Shown here: positions 11,431 through 20,385 of the stretch, in pieces
Layout of the letters: each line of letters opens with the position of its first letter
How positions within the stretch are numbered: position 1 is the first letter of the stretch
From: Welwitschia mirabilis
Taxonomy: Eukaryota > Gnetophyta > Gnetopsida > Welwitschiales
Length of the DNA stretch: 29,974 nt
Assembly: GCA_051453625.1 (NCBI GenBank)
Contig: JBOZIK010000001.1
Span: 257,750,780 to 257,780,753, forward strand
Direction: 5' to 3'
The notes under the pieces: generated by a model
The model's input: only the letters and a program-made list of their open reading frames with translations
The model's database searches: none
What the model was told of the DNA's origin: nothing
Made by a program: the position numbers and the translations under genes

Positions 11431-12035
11431 TTGAAGGGGTCTTTAATTAACTAAAAAATCATTTGAGTAAAAGACTACATAAATACATTTTTACTTTACT
11501 AATTTGGAAGAGAGCTTAGAGGGGTCTTTAAAAAACTATTATATACTCGAAGAGGGTCTTTAAGCTCTTTCTAAGTATTTTTCTTTCAACATAATTCAAA
11601 GGGGTCTTCAAGTAATTGAAGAGGGTCTTCGAGCTCATTTTGAAAGAACTTTAAGGTAGTTAAAAGGGGTTCAAGAAAAACTTAGCCATAAGTACGATGT
11701 GATGTCTAAAAAAGAACTAATATTTTTATTTTTTCACATTTTCATTAGGTACAGTTCAAAAGAATATCTTTGAGCAACTATGAATTACTTAAATAAGATC
11801 TTTAAGCTCTTTATTGAAGCTATGGTACAAGTAATAAGGATCAAGGAAGCAACTCCTCCTTAAAAAAACAAAGTTAAAAGGGTTTAGACATCTATTAAAG
11901 AGTCTTTAATATGTGGATCATGTCCTTGTTTAATTAAAGTTGTATTTAATGAAATGAATATTCTTTCTTACCAGTCATCATTGAAGGGGTCTTCAAATTG
12001 ATATCTACTTATCTATAAAGTTTATTGAGGGGTTA
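11431..12035 (+). repeat. degenerate GGGGTCTT/GAGGGTCTT repeat array
   Basis: Variants of GAAGGGGTCTTYAA recur at 11433-11445, 11519-11530, 11599-11610, 11662-11675 and 11981-11996. They alternate with variants of GAAGAGGGTCTTNGAGCTC at 11550-11567 and 11619-11636. A weaker AAGATCTTTAAGCTC copy is at 11796-11810. Adjacent full units are spaced about 70-80 bp. It sits between pol and the third ORF of element C, where Gypsy elements often carry tandem repeats. It is non-coding as far as I can see. Confidence 0.6.
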
Positions 12036-12334
12036 TTACACATATTTGAAAAGGGACTATTTAAAAATTTAGTTGGTAATAATTAATACTTTGATTTAAG
12101 TATGTCTAAAAGTAAAGGATTAATGAGAGAAATTAAGGTTTAATCTATAACTTCTGGATCAAAATGGATTTTCCTATAACTAATTTTGATTTTTAGATCT
12201 ACTTCTATTACATGCTAAATATTTTAACTATTTTTTTATTTAATTTTTCCTTTAGTTTTTTGAGAATACTCTAAAACAAATTTTTACCTTTATCTTATAA
12301 ATTCATCTCAGAACAATAAGTTTTTCATCCCTCG

Positions 12335-13480
12335 ATGGCTTCTAATTTCCAAGATTTTTTACTCCTCCTTCAACTTCCCCTTAAGTAAAAAAAGTTAAAA
12401 GATATTTACTTATCCTAGGAAAGCTTCCAAAATGAAATGTATATTACTACTATTGAAGAGATTTCACCCTAGGTGATAGTTGAGTCTATGTGTTCCCCTC
12501 AATTCGCTTCTACAAACTATTGTAGATGTTCTATAAGATTTGAATGATATCATATGTCAAAATGAACTCAACAAATTTAGTTATGAAGAAATTTCAACTT
12601 CGTTTGATCCCATAATTTATTACTAAGTAATTGATGATCTTATAACTAGAGCTTTTAAACTAAGTGCTACCTTAACTGATGAACTTAATAGGTATGATGA
12701 ATTACTAAGATGACTTGTTAACTAAATTCAAGAATTAGAACAAAGAATTCAACAAACACAGGTTAGTATCCTAGCTGTAAGCCTCTTAGCTCTTTATTTT
12801 GATCATGATCACTTTAGAATATGGGTTTTTTAGGATTATTTGAATTATCAAATATTTTTTGACTCCCACTTATCTAAAATAAGGATTTTGATAAATACCT
12901 TAAGCTAATTACATCTGTTACCATCTACTAAATCTACTAATTAGATAAAGTTAGGAAGGAAGAGTTTAAAGGCCATTTCTATTCATAATAATTTCATTCT
13001 TACTTATTATCCTTTCTTAAAACAAAGTTTGTTACAAAAATTTTAGGTTACGTAAAACTAATATGATGAGAAAATAAATGTTTACTATAATGATTATCTA
13101 TTACTTTGGTACTCATTCCTATCTCAATGTAATAAGATTATTGCTCAATAGATTTTATTTTTGTCATAAAATGTATTGCTTTAATATAGAGGAAAGATGC
13201 TTTATTGAGTATTCTAAATTATTGAAATAAGTTTAATAATCAAATTATTCCTTTTTATTCTTTAAACATATTTAACTTAAAAAGAATATTGGTAACTAAC
13301 TATGCCTTAGATGATCACCTAAAGCATAATTTTTCCTTTATAATTTCAAGTCAAGGTACTTATTAATGTTGATGAACAATTGTAATGAGGAGAGTAACTA
13401 CTATCAAAAGAATATGAATACATAAGATTATTTATCTAGATCATGAGTGATTGATCATTTAGTGAAGTTGTCACAAATAC
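12335..13480 (+). pseudogene. antisense ORF relic inside element C, unknown function
   Basis: This relic reads on the plus strand, opposite to gag-pol. It starts at an ATG (12335) reading MASNFQDFLLLLQLP. After a frame change it gives SYEEISTSFDPIIYY, DDLITRAFKLSATL and then TDELNRYDELLR, a stop, LVN, a stop, IQELEQRIQQTQ. The last part is a heptad-like coiled-coil stretch. Later fragments include YLLLWYSFLSQCNKIIAQ. Many of the stops are TAA or TAG where CAA or CAG would be expected from context. I do not recognise a family. Some plant Gypsy elements carry antisense ORFs between pol and the 3' LTR, which this could be. A host gene fragment captured by the element is an alternative. Confidence 0.45.
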
Positions 13481-13544
13481 TTTATTACACTATCAAAGGC
13501 CCCTTTTGGAATATTTGTTTCAATGTACTTATGGTAGTACATTA

Positions 13545-13554
13545 NNNNNNNNNN
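13545..13554. other. assembly gap, 10 N
   Basis: A very short N run downstream (minus strand) of the integrase relic. No flanking duplication was seen. Confidence 0.95.
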
Positions 13555-13781
13555 CCTTTTTTTAATATATATAAACATATATGTAAAGAATAACTACACT
13601 TGAATTTACTTTTTCATATATCCAAGAGACTCTCTTCTATAACTCCTTTTCAAATTCTTATGCTTTCTTTTTTCAAAGCATTAGTCTTATTATTATTATT
13701 ACCTAGAATTTATACTAATATTTTAAGGGACAAGATCATTCTTATACTATAAGATTATTTTAATGTTCGTAATAAAGAAAT

Positions 13782-14790
13782 ATCTTCAATATAATTTTTA
13801 ATCCTATGTTCATTAACTTGATAGGCCTCGTATAGCTTATCATTAAATATTTCCACTCCTTTATTGGGGAATATTTTTATGATAGTATAAGGCCTAATTA
13901 ACTTTTAAACATATGTTTTTCTTTATTGCTATATATTTGGGGTCAAAGACTAAGACTTCATCTTTGATTTTGAAGTTATTTTTTATATCTTATTATCATG
14001 TCATGTTTTAAATTTTTATTGTACTAACTCCTTCCTCATTATAGCATATATTCTATCTTTCTCTAGCTTATTCATATTTTAAATTCATTTTTCTTATGCT
14101 TAAGGGATGTTAAAATATAATTAGTTAGCTGATTTATAAGATTTAATTTTTAACTCCATAGATTAAGTTACTCTTTTTCATAGACCACTTCATATAGGGA
14201 GAAACCTATGCTACTTTTCCATATTATTCTAAAAGCCCATAATGCTTTATCAGGTTTTTAAAGCTCAATCTATTCTTTTAATATTAACATTCTTAGTTAT
14301 CATTCAATTCAATTCCTTATTCATGACCTCCACCTAACCATTGAATTAAGGATGATAAGAATTAGAAAGCTTGAAATCAATCAATAATTTGAATAAAAAT
14401 TTTATAATTATATAGTTAGTAAAATGAGTTACCTTATCAAATACAAGGCTTATAGACATACCACTTCTATACAAAATATTTTTTACCTAAAATGTAACGA
14501 TAATCTAAGTAGAACAAGTAAGGATGACCTTAACCTCAATCCATTTAGTAAAGTAATACACAAGTACTAGTATATATTCCTTTCCATAAGACTTAGTATT
14601 AACTAGACTAATAAAATCTATCCCTTAAACAGCAGAATTTTTAAGTGCCTAAATTGGTTATTGGGCCATTTTCATGATCTTAGACTAAGTTCTTTTTCTT
14701 AGCATCTTTTACACTATTAAGATGTTTTAATGCATTCCTGAAAAGAGTAGGCCAATGACACCCTACACAAAATACCTTTATGGTAGTTCT
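13782..14790 (-). pseudogene. integrase relic of element C
   Basis: Integrase inserts element cDNA into host DNA. Seen on the minus strand: HWPTLFRNALKHL (end of the N-terminal region), then GIDFIGLVNTKSYGKEYILV with the first catalytic Asp at 14616-14618 and YFTKWIEVK. Next is LVFDKVTHF with the second Asp at 14436-14438. SNSYHP-stop-FNG-stop-VEVMNKEL carries the catalytic Glu at 14328-14330. Thirty-five codons separate the second Asp and the Glu, the canonical D-35-E spacing. A C-terminal segment reads RPYTIIKIFPNKGVEIF and ends NEHRIKNYI, a GPY/F-type module. All three catalytic residues survive, but stops replace two Gln codons and frames shift elsewhere. No chromodomain was seen. Confidence 0.85.
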
Positions 14791-15089
14791 TTTATCATCA
14801 TAATAGCTACCTCCCTATTGTAAATGAAATGTTTTTAATATTTCTTCCTAATCATTTTCTTCTGCATATCTTTTAATGATGTTATATTTACACATCTTGA
14901 AAAAGATTTCATCTTTTAATAATTAATTGTTTGCTTCTCTCGATAATCTTTTCCTTTTATAATAAGCTAGATGAGAAGGAATTTATTTACTTACTAAGAA
15001 GTTATATATGTCTGCAAATGATTGGGATTGCTAAATTTCATTTAGACAACCATAGAAAAAAATCATTTTTAATGTCACTTTATCTCATA

Positions 15090-15640
15090 TAATCTAGAAA
15101 TTCTAGCCTAGATAAATGATCAATAACCACATTTTTCACTCCCTTTTTATCCATTATTTTTAAATAATATTCCTACATAAGAAGAATCCATCAAATTATG
15201 TTAGAAATATCTTTATTTTTATTCATTATAAATCATATGTTACAATGATCAGTGTGAACTTTAACCTTATAACCTAGAATGTAATGTCTAAATTTTTCTA
15301 GCACTATGATTATAGTAAGGATTTGTTTTTCTATTACTATATAATTTTGCTAGGATAAATTAAGATTCTTGTTAATATAGACTATGGCATAGGGTTTGTT
15401 ATCATCATACTTCTACCAAGAACTACTTCTATAACAAATTTGGAGGCAATAATCATAATATAAAAAGTTTTATTCCAATTGGATTTTTGTAAAATGGGGT
15501 TTTCTATTAATTTATTCTTTAAAATCTGAAAGGACTTTTAACACTTTTGAGTCCATGCATAGGCAAATTTGTATAGAAGGTTATTTAATTATTTAAAAAT
15601 ATTTTCAAAATTAGCAATAAACCTTCTCTAATACCCACCA
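15090..15640 (-). pseudogene. RNase H region of element C polymerase
   Basis: RNase H degrades the RNA strand of the RNA-DNA hybrid during reverse transcription. Seen: ASKFVIEVVLG and KPYAIVYINKNLNLS, then IEKQILTIIIVLEKFRHYIL and GYKVKVHTDHCNI, with the TDH motif at 15245-15256. IMNKNKDISNII follows, then DKKGVKNVVIDHLSRLEF at the linker to integrase. These match the conserved string of plant Ty3/Gypsy RNase H domains in order. Scattered stops and frame changes make it non-functional. It follows directly on the reverse transcriptase relic. Confidence 0.85.
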
Positions 15641-15699
15641 TAACCTAAGGATAACTGAACTCTTTCAATTTTGTAAGTGTTGATATTCATTAATAACTT

Positions 15700-16235
15700 T
15701 TATTTTTTCCCCATTTGTCTAATTCTTCTTCTAGAAATTATATGTCCTAGAAAAATTCCCTCTATAGACATAAGATGGATCTCAAATCAACTTAATTTCA
15801 AGTTTATTTCTTCACATTTGATATTTTAAACTTCTAAAAGCTTCTTCAAAATTATTTATAAAGGTTGATAAATCATCTATAAATACTTCCATTGATTTCC
15901 CAAGCATATCTTAAAATACAATATTAACTTGTATTTAAAATGTAATTAGAGCATTGCATAGGTTAAAAGGTAGTACTTTAAAGGCATAGGTTCATAATTT
16001 TTACTTAATCTTCAGCTTTAATAAAAACTTAATAACACCCACTATAGGATAGAGGAAAGTGATCTTTATAAGTGATAGCATTTAGCAATCTTAAGTTTAT
16101 GTATGCTCTTCATTTTTTTTCCTTCTTAGCCATAACTTATATAGTGCTTACCCATTTGAAATCTGATATAGAATAGATGAAACATACTCTTAACAATCTC
16201 AATATCTCCTATCTAATAACTTCCTATACTTGAGG
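15700..16235 (-). pseudogene. reverse transcriptase relic of element C
   Basis: This is the RNA-dependent DNA polymerase core. In minus-strand order: EILRLLRVCFIYSISDFKWV, LRLLNAITYKDHFPLSY, AFKVLPFNLCNALITF, DMLGKSMEVFIDDLSTF and EGIFLGHIISRRRI, then a FIANFENIF-like finger. The catalytic box reads FIDD at 15872-15883. An F-x-D-D box with the following SMEV/FEEAF context is typical of Athila-like rather than Tat-like elements, which usually have YVDD. Several stops and frame shifts are present, for example between ALITF and VNIVF. The identification is secure, and the gene is inactive. Confidence 0.88.
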
Positions 16236-16599
16236 ATTACATCTTCATTGTGGTTACCTAAGAATTTTAATTATGATGTCTAATTATATTCTATACTAAT
16301 ATATAGTTATGTTTATTCCTATTATATTTGCATGGTCAAAGCAAAAACTTTGGATCTACTAGTAAGAATTCTTTTTAGTTTTCTATATTAAGAATGAGTA
16401 AGGTTTTCATTTATAATTAGTGATTGGTTTTTTCTAAACTTAATGTATTCTAATCATTCTTATAAAGATGGTTTTTTAATCTCCTCCCTTATTTATGAGT
16501 TCTATAATTAAGGATTATTTTTCATTATCTTTAGCTTAATATTTTAATATTTGTTGAGTTCTTACATCATAATCAAATTTTCATATTCCTTCTTACTAT

Positions 16600-17081
16600 T
16601 ATTGATTAACTCTTTAATTTTAATATTATCTAATATCATAATCTATTGGATTAGATCTTTAAAGCTAATATTCATTACTCCTTTTCTTAAGTAAATGGTT
16701 AGATTAGTAGTTATCATCTAGGATCTTTCAAATATAATGAAATTGGTATTACCTTTGGTTTTCATTACTACAAAATCTACTAGGTAATTAAATCCTTAGA
16801 GTTTAATAATAGTATTTTCTATGATACTCTTAGGCTAAGCTACTAATCTATTTGCAAAATATACTTGTCTCTGATAAGATACCAATTTAGGACTTCATAA
16901 TTATTTATAAGTTTTATAGAATATAATGCTAATACTATCTCCTAAATCTACTAAGGCTTCTATTTTGTAAGCTTTATCTATTATAGTATTAATGATTATT
17001 ATACCTAGATCACTATATTTTTCAATTTGATTTTTTTATAATGATTTAGTAAAATCCCAAGATGCTTAGTTTTTTTAATCT
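16600..17081 (-). pseudogene. aspartic protease relic of element C, copy 1
   Basis: Retropepsin-like protease normally cuts the gag-pol polyprotein. The minus strand reads KAYKIEALVDLGDSISIIFY, with the active-site DLG at 16940-16948, then LVSYQRQVYFANRLVA, SIIENTIIKL, YLVDFVVMKT and TNFIIFERS. That is the usual order of the Athila-type protease: DLG box, a hydrophobic VDFVV strand, and an ILG-like region here decayed. Stops interrupt it. It lies between the gag linker and the reverse transcriptase. Confidence 0.75.
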
Positions 17082-17419
17082 NNNNNNNNNNNNNNNNNNN
17101 NNNNNNNNNNNNNNNNNNNNNNNNNNNNNNNNNNNNNNNNNNNNNNNNNNNNNNNNNNNNNNNNNNNNNNNNNNNNNNNNNATTCTTTTTAGTTTTCTAT
17201 ATTAAGAATGAGTAAGCTTTTCATTTATAATCAGTGATTGATTTTTTCTAAACTTAATGTATTCTAATCATTCTTATAGAGATGGTTTTTTAATCTCCTC
17301 CCTCATTTATGAGTTCTATAATTAAGGAGTATTTTTCATTATCTTTATCTTAATATTTTAATATTTGTTGAGTTCTTACATCATAATCAAATTTTCATAT
17401 TTCTTCTTACTATTATTGA

Positions 17420-17880
17420 TTAACTCTTTAATTTTAATCTTATCTAATATCATAATCTATTGGATTAGATCTTTAAAGCTAATCTTCATTACTCCTTTTC
17501 TTAAGTAAATGGTTAGATTAGCAGTTATCATCTAGGGTCTTCAAAATATAATGGAATTGGTATTACCTTTGGTTTTCATTATTACAAAATCTACTAGATA
17601 CTTAAATCCTTAGAGTTTAATAATAGTATTTTCTATGATACTCTCAGGCTAAGCTACTAATCTATTTGCAAAATATACTTGTCTCTGATAAGATACCAAT
17701 TTAGGACTCATAATTATTTATAAGTTTTATAGAATATAATGCTAATACTATCTACTAAATCTACTAAGGCTTTTATTTTGTAAACTTTATCTATTATAGT
17801 ATTAATGATTAGTATACCTAGATCACTATATTTTTCAATCTGATTTTCTTATAATGATTTAGTAAAAGCCCAAGTTGCTT
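17420..17880 (-). pseudogene. aspartic protease relic of element C, copy 2
   Basis: This is the second appearance of the same protease segment, to the right of the 100-N gap. The active-site triplet reads DLV at 17753-17761 instead of DLG, because GGA is GTA here. The two copies are otherwise nearly the same, so they are probably two alleles or overlapping contigs of one locus. Confidence 0.7.
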
Positions 17881-17894
17881 AGTTTCTTTTATCT

Positions 17895-18600
17895 ATCTTT
17901 ACATTTAGATTCTCTTCTATTCTCATCTTTTCTTTATTTCTTTCTCTTCTTTATTTCATAAAAATCTTTTATTTTCTTTCAATAAAGAGGGATATCTTTC
18001 AACATTTTAATCAAAATTCAATACATAATGGTATATTTAAGTAATTTAGTAAAATATTCTATGTTATTTTACTCTTTTTTCTTAGGGTCCTTTATCGTTT
18101 TACTTCTCATTGTGAAGGGTAGTATATCCTCTTTTAGTTTTTTTACTTTCACATAAATCTCCAATTAATTATTCTTTCAGGGATAATTTTTCTTTAACCT
18201 GATTCTAACAACCTTGTAGTTAACTTCTCTGGGATTTGGTTGAGGTTGAGATGAAATAGTAATTTATTTTAAGTTTTTTCCCCTTTATCATAATTTAGAT
18301 GACTATTATCTCCTTCTTAATTTTTCTAATTTCTATAATAATCATATTGCTTTTACCTGTTTGATTACATAAACCTCTGCATAGAAATTTTTATTCAATG
18401 TTTTTACTTCCTAGTTTGGTATGAGTAAGATTTCTTCCTTGCATAGAGTGCATTATTTGGATTAAAATTAATTCTATTAATGTTTAGTAATTCTACAAAA
18501 TTCTTCATCTAAGGATAATATAGTTCCTAATGATTATCCTCATTATAGTACTTATAAATATCTTCTTTCTCTTCTTTTTTAAACTATTTAATTCTCATGT
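17895..18600 (-). pseudogene. gag-protease linker relic of element C
   Basis: Minus-strand fragments read NFVELLNINRINFNPNNALY, SQPQPNPREVNYKVV, LPFTMRSKTIKDPKKKE, FTKLLKY, KMLKDIP and a Lys/Arg-rich KKRKK tract leading to protease. The series of a proline-rich spacer, PF-like motif, KDPKK and Lys-rich block matches the region between nucleocapsid and protease in Athila-like polyproteins. Many stops are present. Confidence 0.5.
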
Positions 18601-19135
18601 TAAGATATATTTTTTTATATTAATCTTTTTAAATCATTTTTCTATTTCATTTCTTCTCTAGATTTAACTTAAATTTTATGTATTATTTTATTTTCTTTTT
18701 TCTTATTCAAATTTTATTGACTTATCCTTTATAATTTATCAATACCCTCTTCTATTTCCTAAGTATTTCCATTTCTAATACTTTACCCATCAAATACATT
18801 TAATTTTTCTAAAGTTTTACCCCTTAAACCAGTTAATATAGCTCTTAATCATTTTTTTAATGTTTATCCCATGGTTTGGGAATTTCATTGTTAGAAGCTA
18901 GTATTTATTTATAAACACATTAAATCTTTATTATCTTTTTTTAATGTTCAAAATTTAGTCTCTCAAGTTGTCAATAACTCACACAAGTTAATAATTACCT
19001 AGAAAGACTATTCTAAGAACATTACAAGTTTAAAGTATGATTTGAAAACATATTAAATCATAATTAAGTATCTTCTTTTACTGAAAAAGAAAAATGCCTT
19101 AAAAAATAAAATTCAGTTTCTAAATAGTTGGTTCT
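18600..19135 (-). pseudogene. gag-side region of element C, poorly resolved
   Basis: This is where capsid should lie in element C. I can only see scattered coding-like fragments on the minus strand, such as KSYINWFKGKTLEKLNVFDG. No zinc knuckle or clear capsid signature was found. It may be too decayed to recognise. Confidence 0.3.
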
Positions 19136-19520
19136 CTAGAAAGAATTAAAAAGGCTTAAGTGTAACATTAGTCCTTTTTCTTTCTTTCCCTTAAAAGTGT
19201 AAGTATTAATAACATTAATATTTCTAATTTCATTTAGAGCTTCTAAAACAAAAGGATATATAGGGTTTGAAGTAGTGAGTGCAAAATAATCAATGCTTAA
19301 AGGTGTAGAGTACATTAGCTTTTCTTTAGTCCAATGCACTCCTCTGATTGTAGAAGTTTTCTCTACATTTGGGATATGGATTAATAAGTTGAGTTTCCCT
19401 TGTAGCTTCTCTTAGTTCCTTATTAAGGTTTTTATGTATTCTATAACATCATAGGGTTTTATTTTTATCTAAGCTAAATTGTTAGTCTCTTCATCCAACT
19501 TATACTTTTTAGGGTTTTGG
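19136..19520 (-). pseudogene. N-terminal reading frame of element C gag side, unrecognised
   Basis: One minus-strand frame stays mostly open from about 19520: KYKLDEETNNLA, a stop, IKIKPYDVIEYIKTLIRN, a stop, then EKLQGKLNLLIHIPNVEK. It runs on through MHWTKEKLMYSTPLSI to a stop at 19136. The frame begins about 110 bp inside the 5' LTR, where gag should begin. I do not recognise a domain in it. It could be the gag N-terminus or an upstream ORF of the element. Confidence 0.4.
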
Positions 19521-19611
19521 CATATCTTCCTTTTTCATTCCTCCATCTTCCTTGCCTATCTTTCATTAACAATATTTTCATAATGGTGGTTTGTAAAAAG
19601 GCCTTATAATT

Positions 19612-19629
19612 CCCTTCTTCTAAGACCAA
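19612..19629 (-). other. candidate primer binding site of element C
   Basis: On the minus strand, just inside the 5' LTR, the sequence reads TTGGTCTTAGAAGAAGGG. It starts with the TTGG common to plant primer binding sites and stands about 2 bp from the LTR end. I could not match it to a specific tRNA 3' end, so this is positional evidence only. Confidence 0.3.
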
Positions 19630-19631
19630 AA

Positions 19632-20385
19632 TGATAATTCTACTTTTATATAACTCTAAACTAGAAATAAATAAAATATTAAAACTATTTTAATTGAAAG
19701 ATAAAAATATTGAGTCATAACTACCACACATAGAGACTGAAATCATGTAAAAAATAAATTTCTAAGGTTTAGTGTAAGCTTTACAAAGGTTGCATATTTT
19801 CTATTTATCAAGACACTCCCTTTTATCAAGAATGAGAATTCTTGATGAAAAGTATATCTTAATTATTCATGTGCTTATGTACATATATAAAAGAATGAAA
19901 AAAAAAGAAATAAACATGGTGATTACTAGATAAAACATGTATTTTCAATTTATAAGAAATTAAAATCTTAATATTAATGTTTTAACTAAATTAATACTAA
20001 AACCAAACGAAAGAAATATGAATGCTTTTTAGATTTCATGAAAGTCATATTAGAATTGTATTTTAATTAACTTAATAAAAATTATACTACCCAAAATCTT
20101 TTTTTAAGAGTATATTTTTGAAAACCTAAAAGAACTCACCATTCTTTTATTCTCCTCATTTTATATAGACGTTTACTAAGTAATAGACTCCACTTCCTTA
20201 GTTATCATCATCGACTATTATAGTATGACTATATTCTAGTCAACATTTATTATTTCCTCTTTTCTTTCTATTCTTATTTATACATATTATTTATCATATT
20301 AGTTAATTTAAATTGCATAAATCCAATAAATATAATAATATTTAATAACTTAAATATTAAATATTTCATAAATAATAACTTATTA
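19632..20385 (-). repeat. 5' LTR of element C
   Basis: On the plus strand it starts TGATAATTC and ends ACTTATTA, with the terminal CA decayed to TA. It aligns with 7759-8558 in the same order of blocks and about 45 bp shorter. As the LTR upstream of the minus-strand gag-pol it would have carried the promoter. Confidence 0.65.

Larger units (their letters stand above)
16368..17894. repeat. about 714-bp duplication flanking a 100-N gap
   Basis: Positions 16368-17081 and 17182-17894 are the same segment with scattered substitutions and about one indel. They meet the 100-N gap (17082-17181) exactly at its edges. The protease relic is therefore present twice. The pattern of six 100-N gaps with abutting duplications points to unmerged contig or haplotype overlap and not to a tandem duplication in the genome. 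Confidence 0.85.
7759..20385 (-). mobile_element. degenerate Ty3/Gypsy element C, Athila-like, LTR to LTR
   Basis: Two related LTR copies at 7759-8558 and 19632-20385 bracket minus-strand relics in the order gag side, protease, reverse transcriptase, RNase H, integrase. That is the Ty3/Gypsy order. The RT motif reads FIDD within VFIDDLSTF, and the integrase ends in a GPY/F-type module without an obvious chromodomain, which fits the Athila group. About 5 kb lies between integrase and the 3' LTR; it holds an antisense relic, a repeat array and a sense third ORF. The apparent length of about 12.6 kb includes roughly 0.8 kb of artificial duplication at 16368-17894. No target-site duplication is visible: the flanks read ATCAA and GTGAG. 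The diverged LTRs and many stops indicate an old, inactive insertion. Confidence 0.75.

Noticed and set aside
14313-16235. An endogenous plant virus (pararetrovirus) as source of the RT and RNase H
   Set aside because: An integrase with D-35-E follows RNase H and paired LTRs enclose the unit, which identifies a Ty3/Gypsy retrotransposon.
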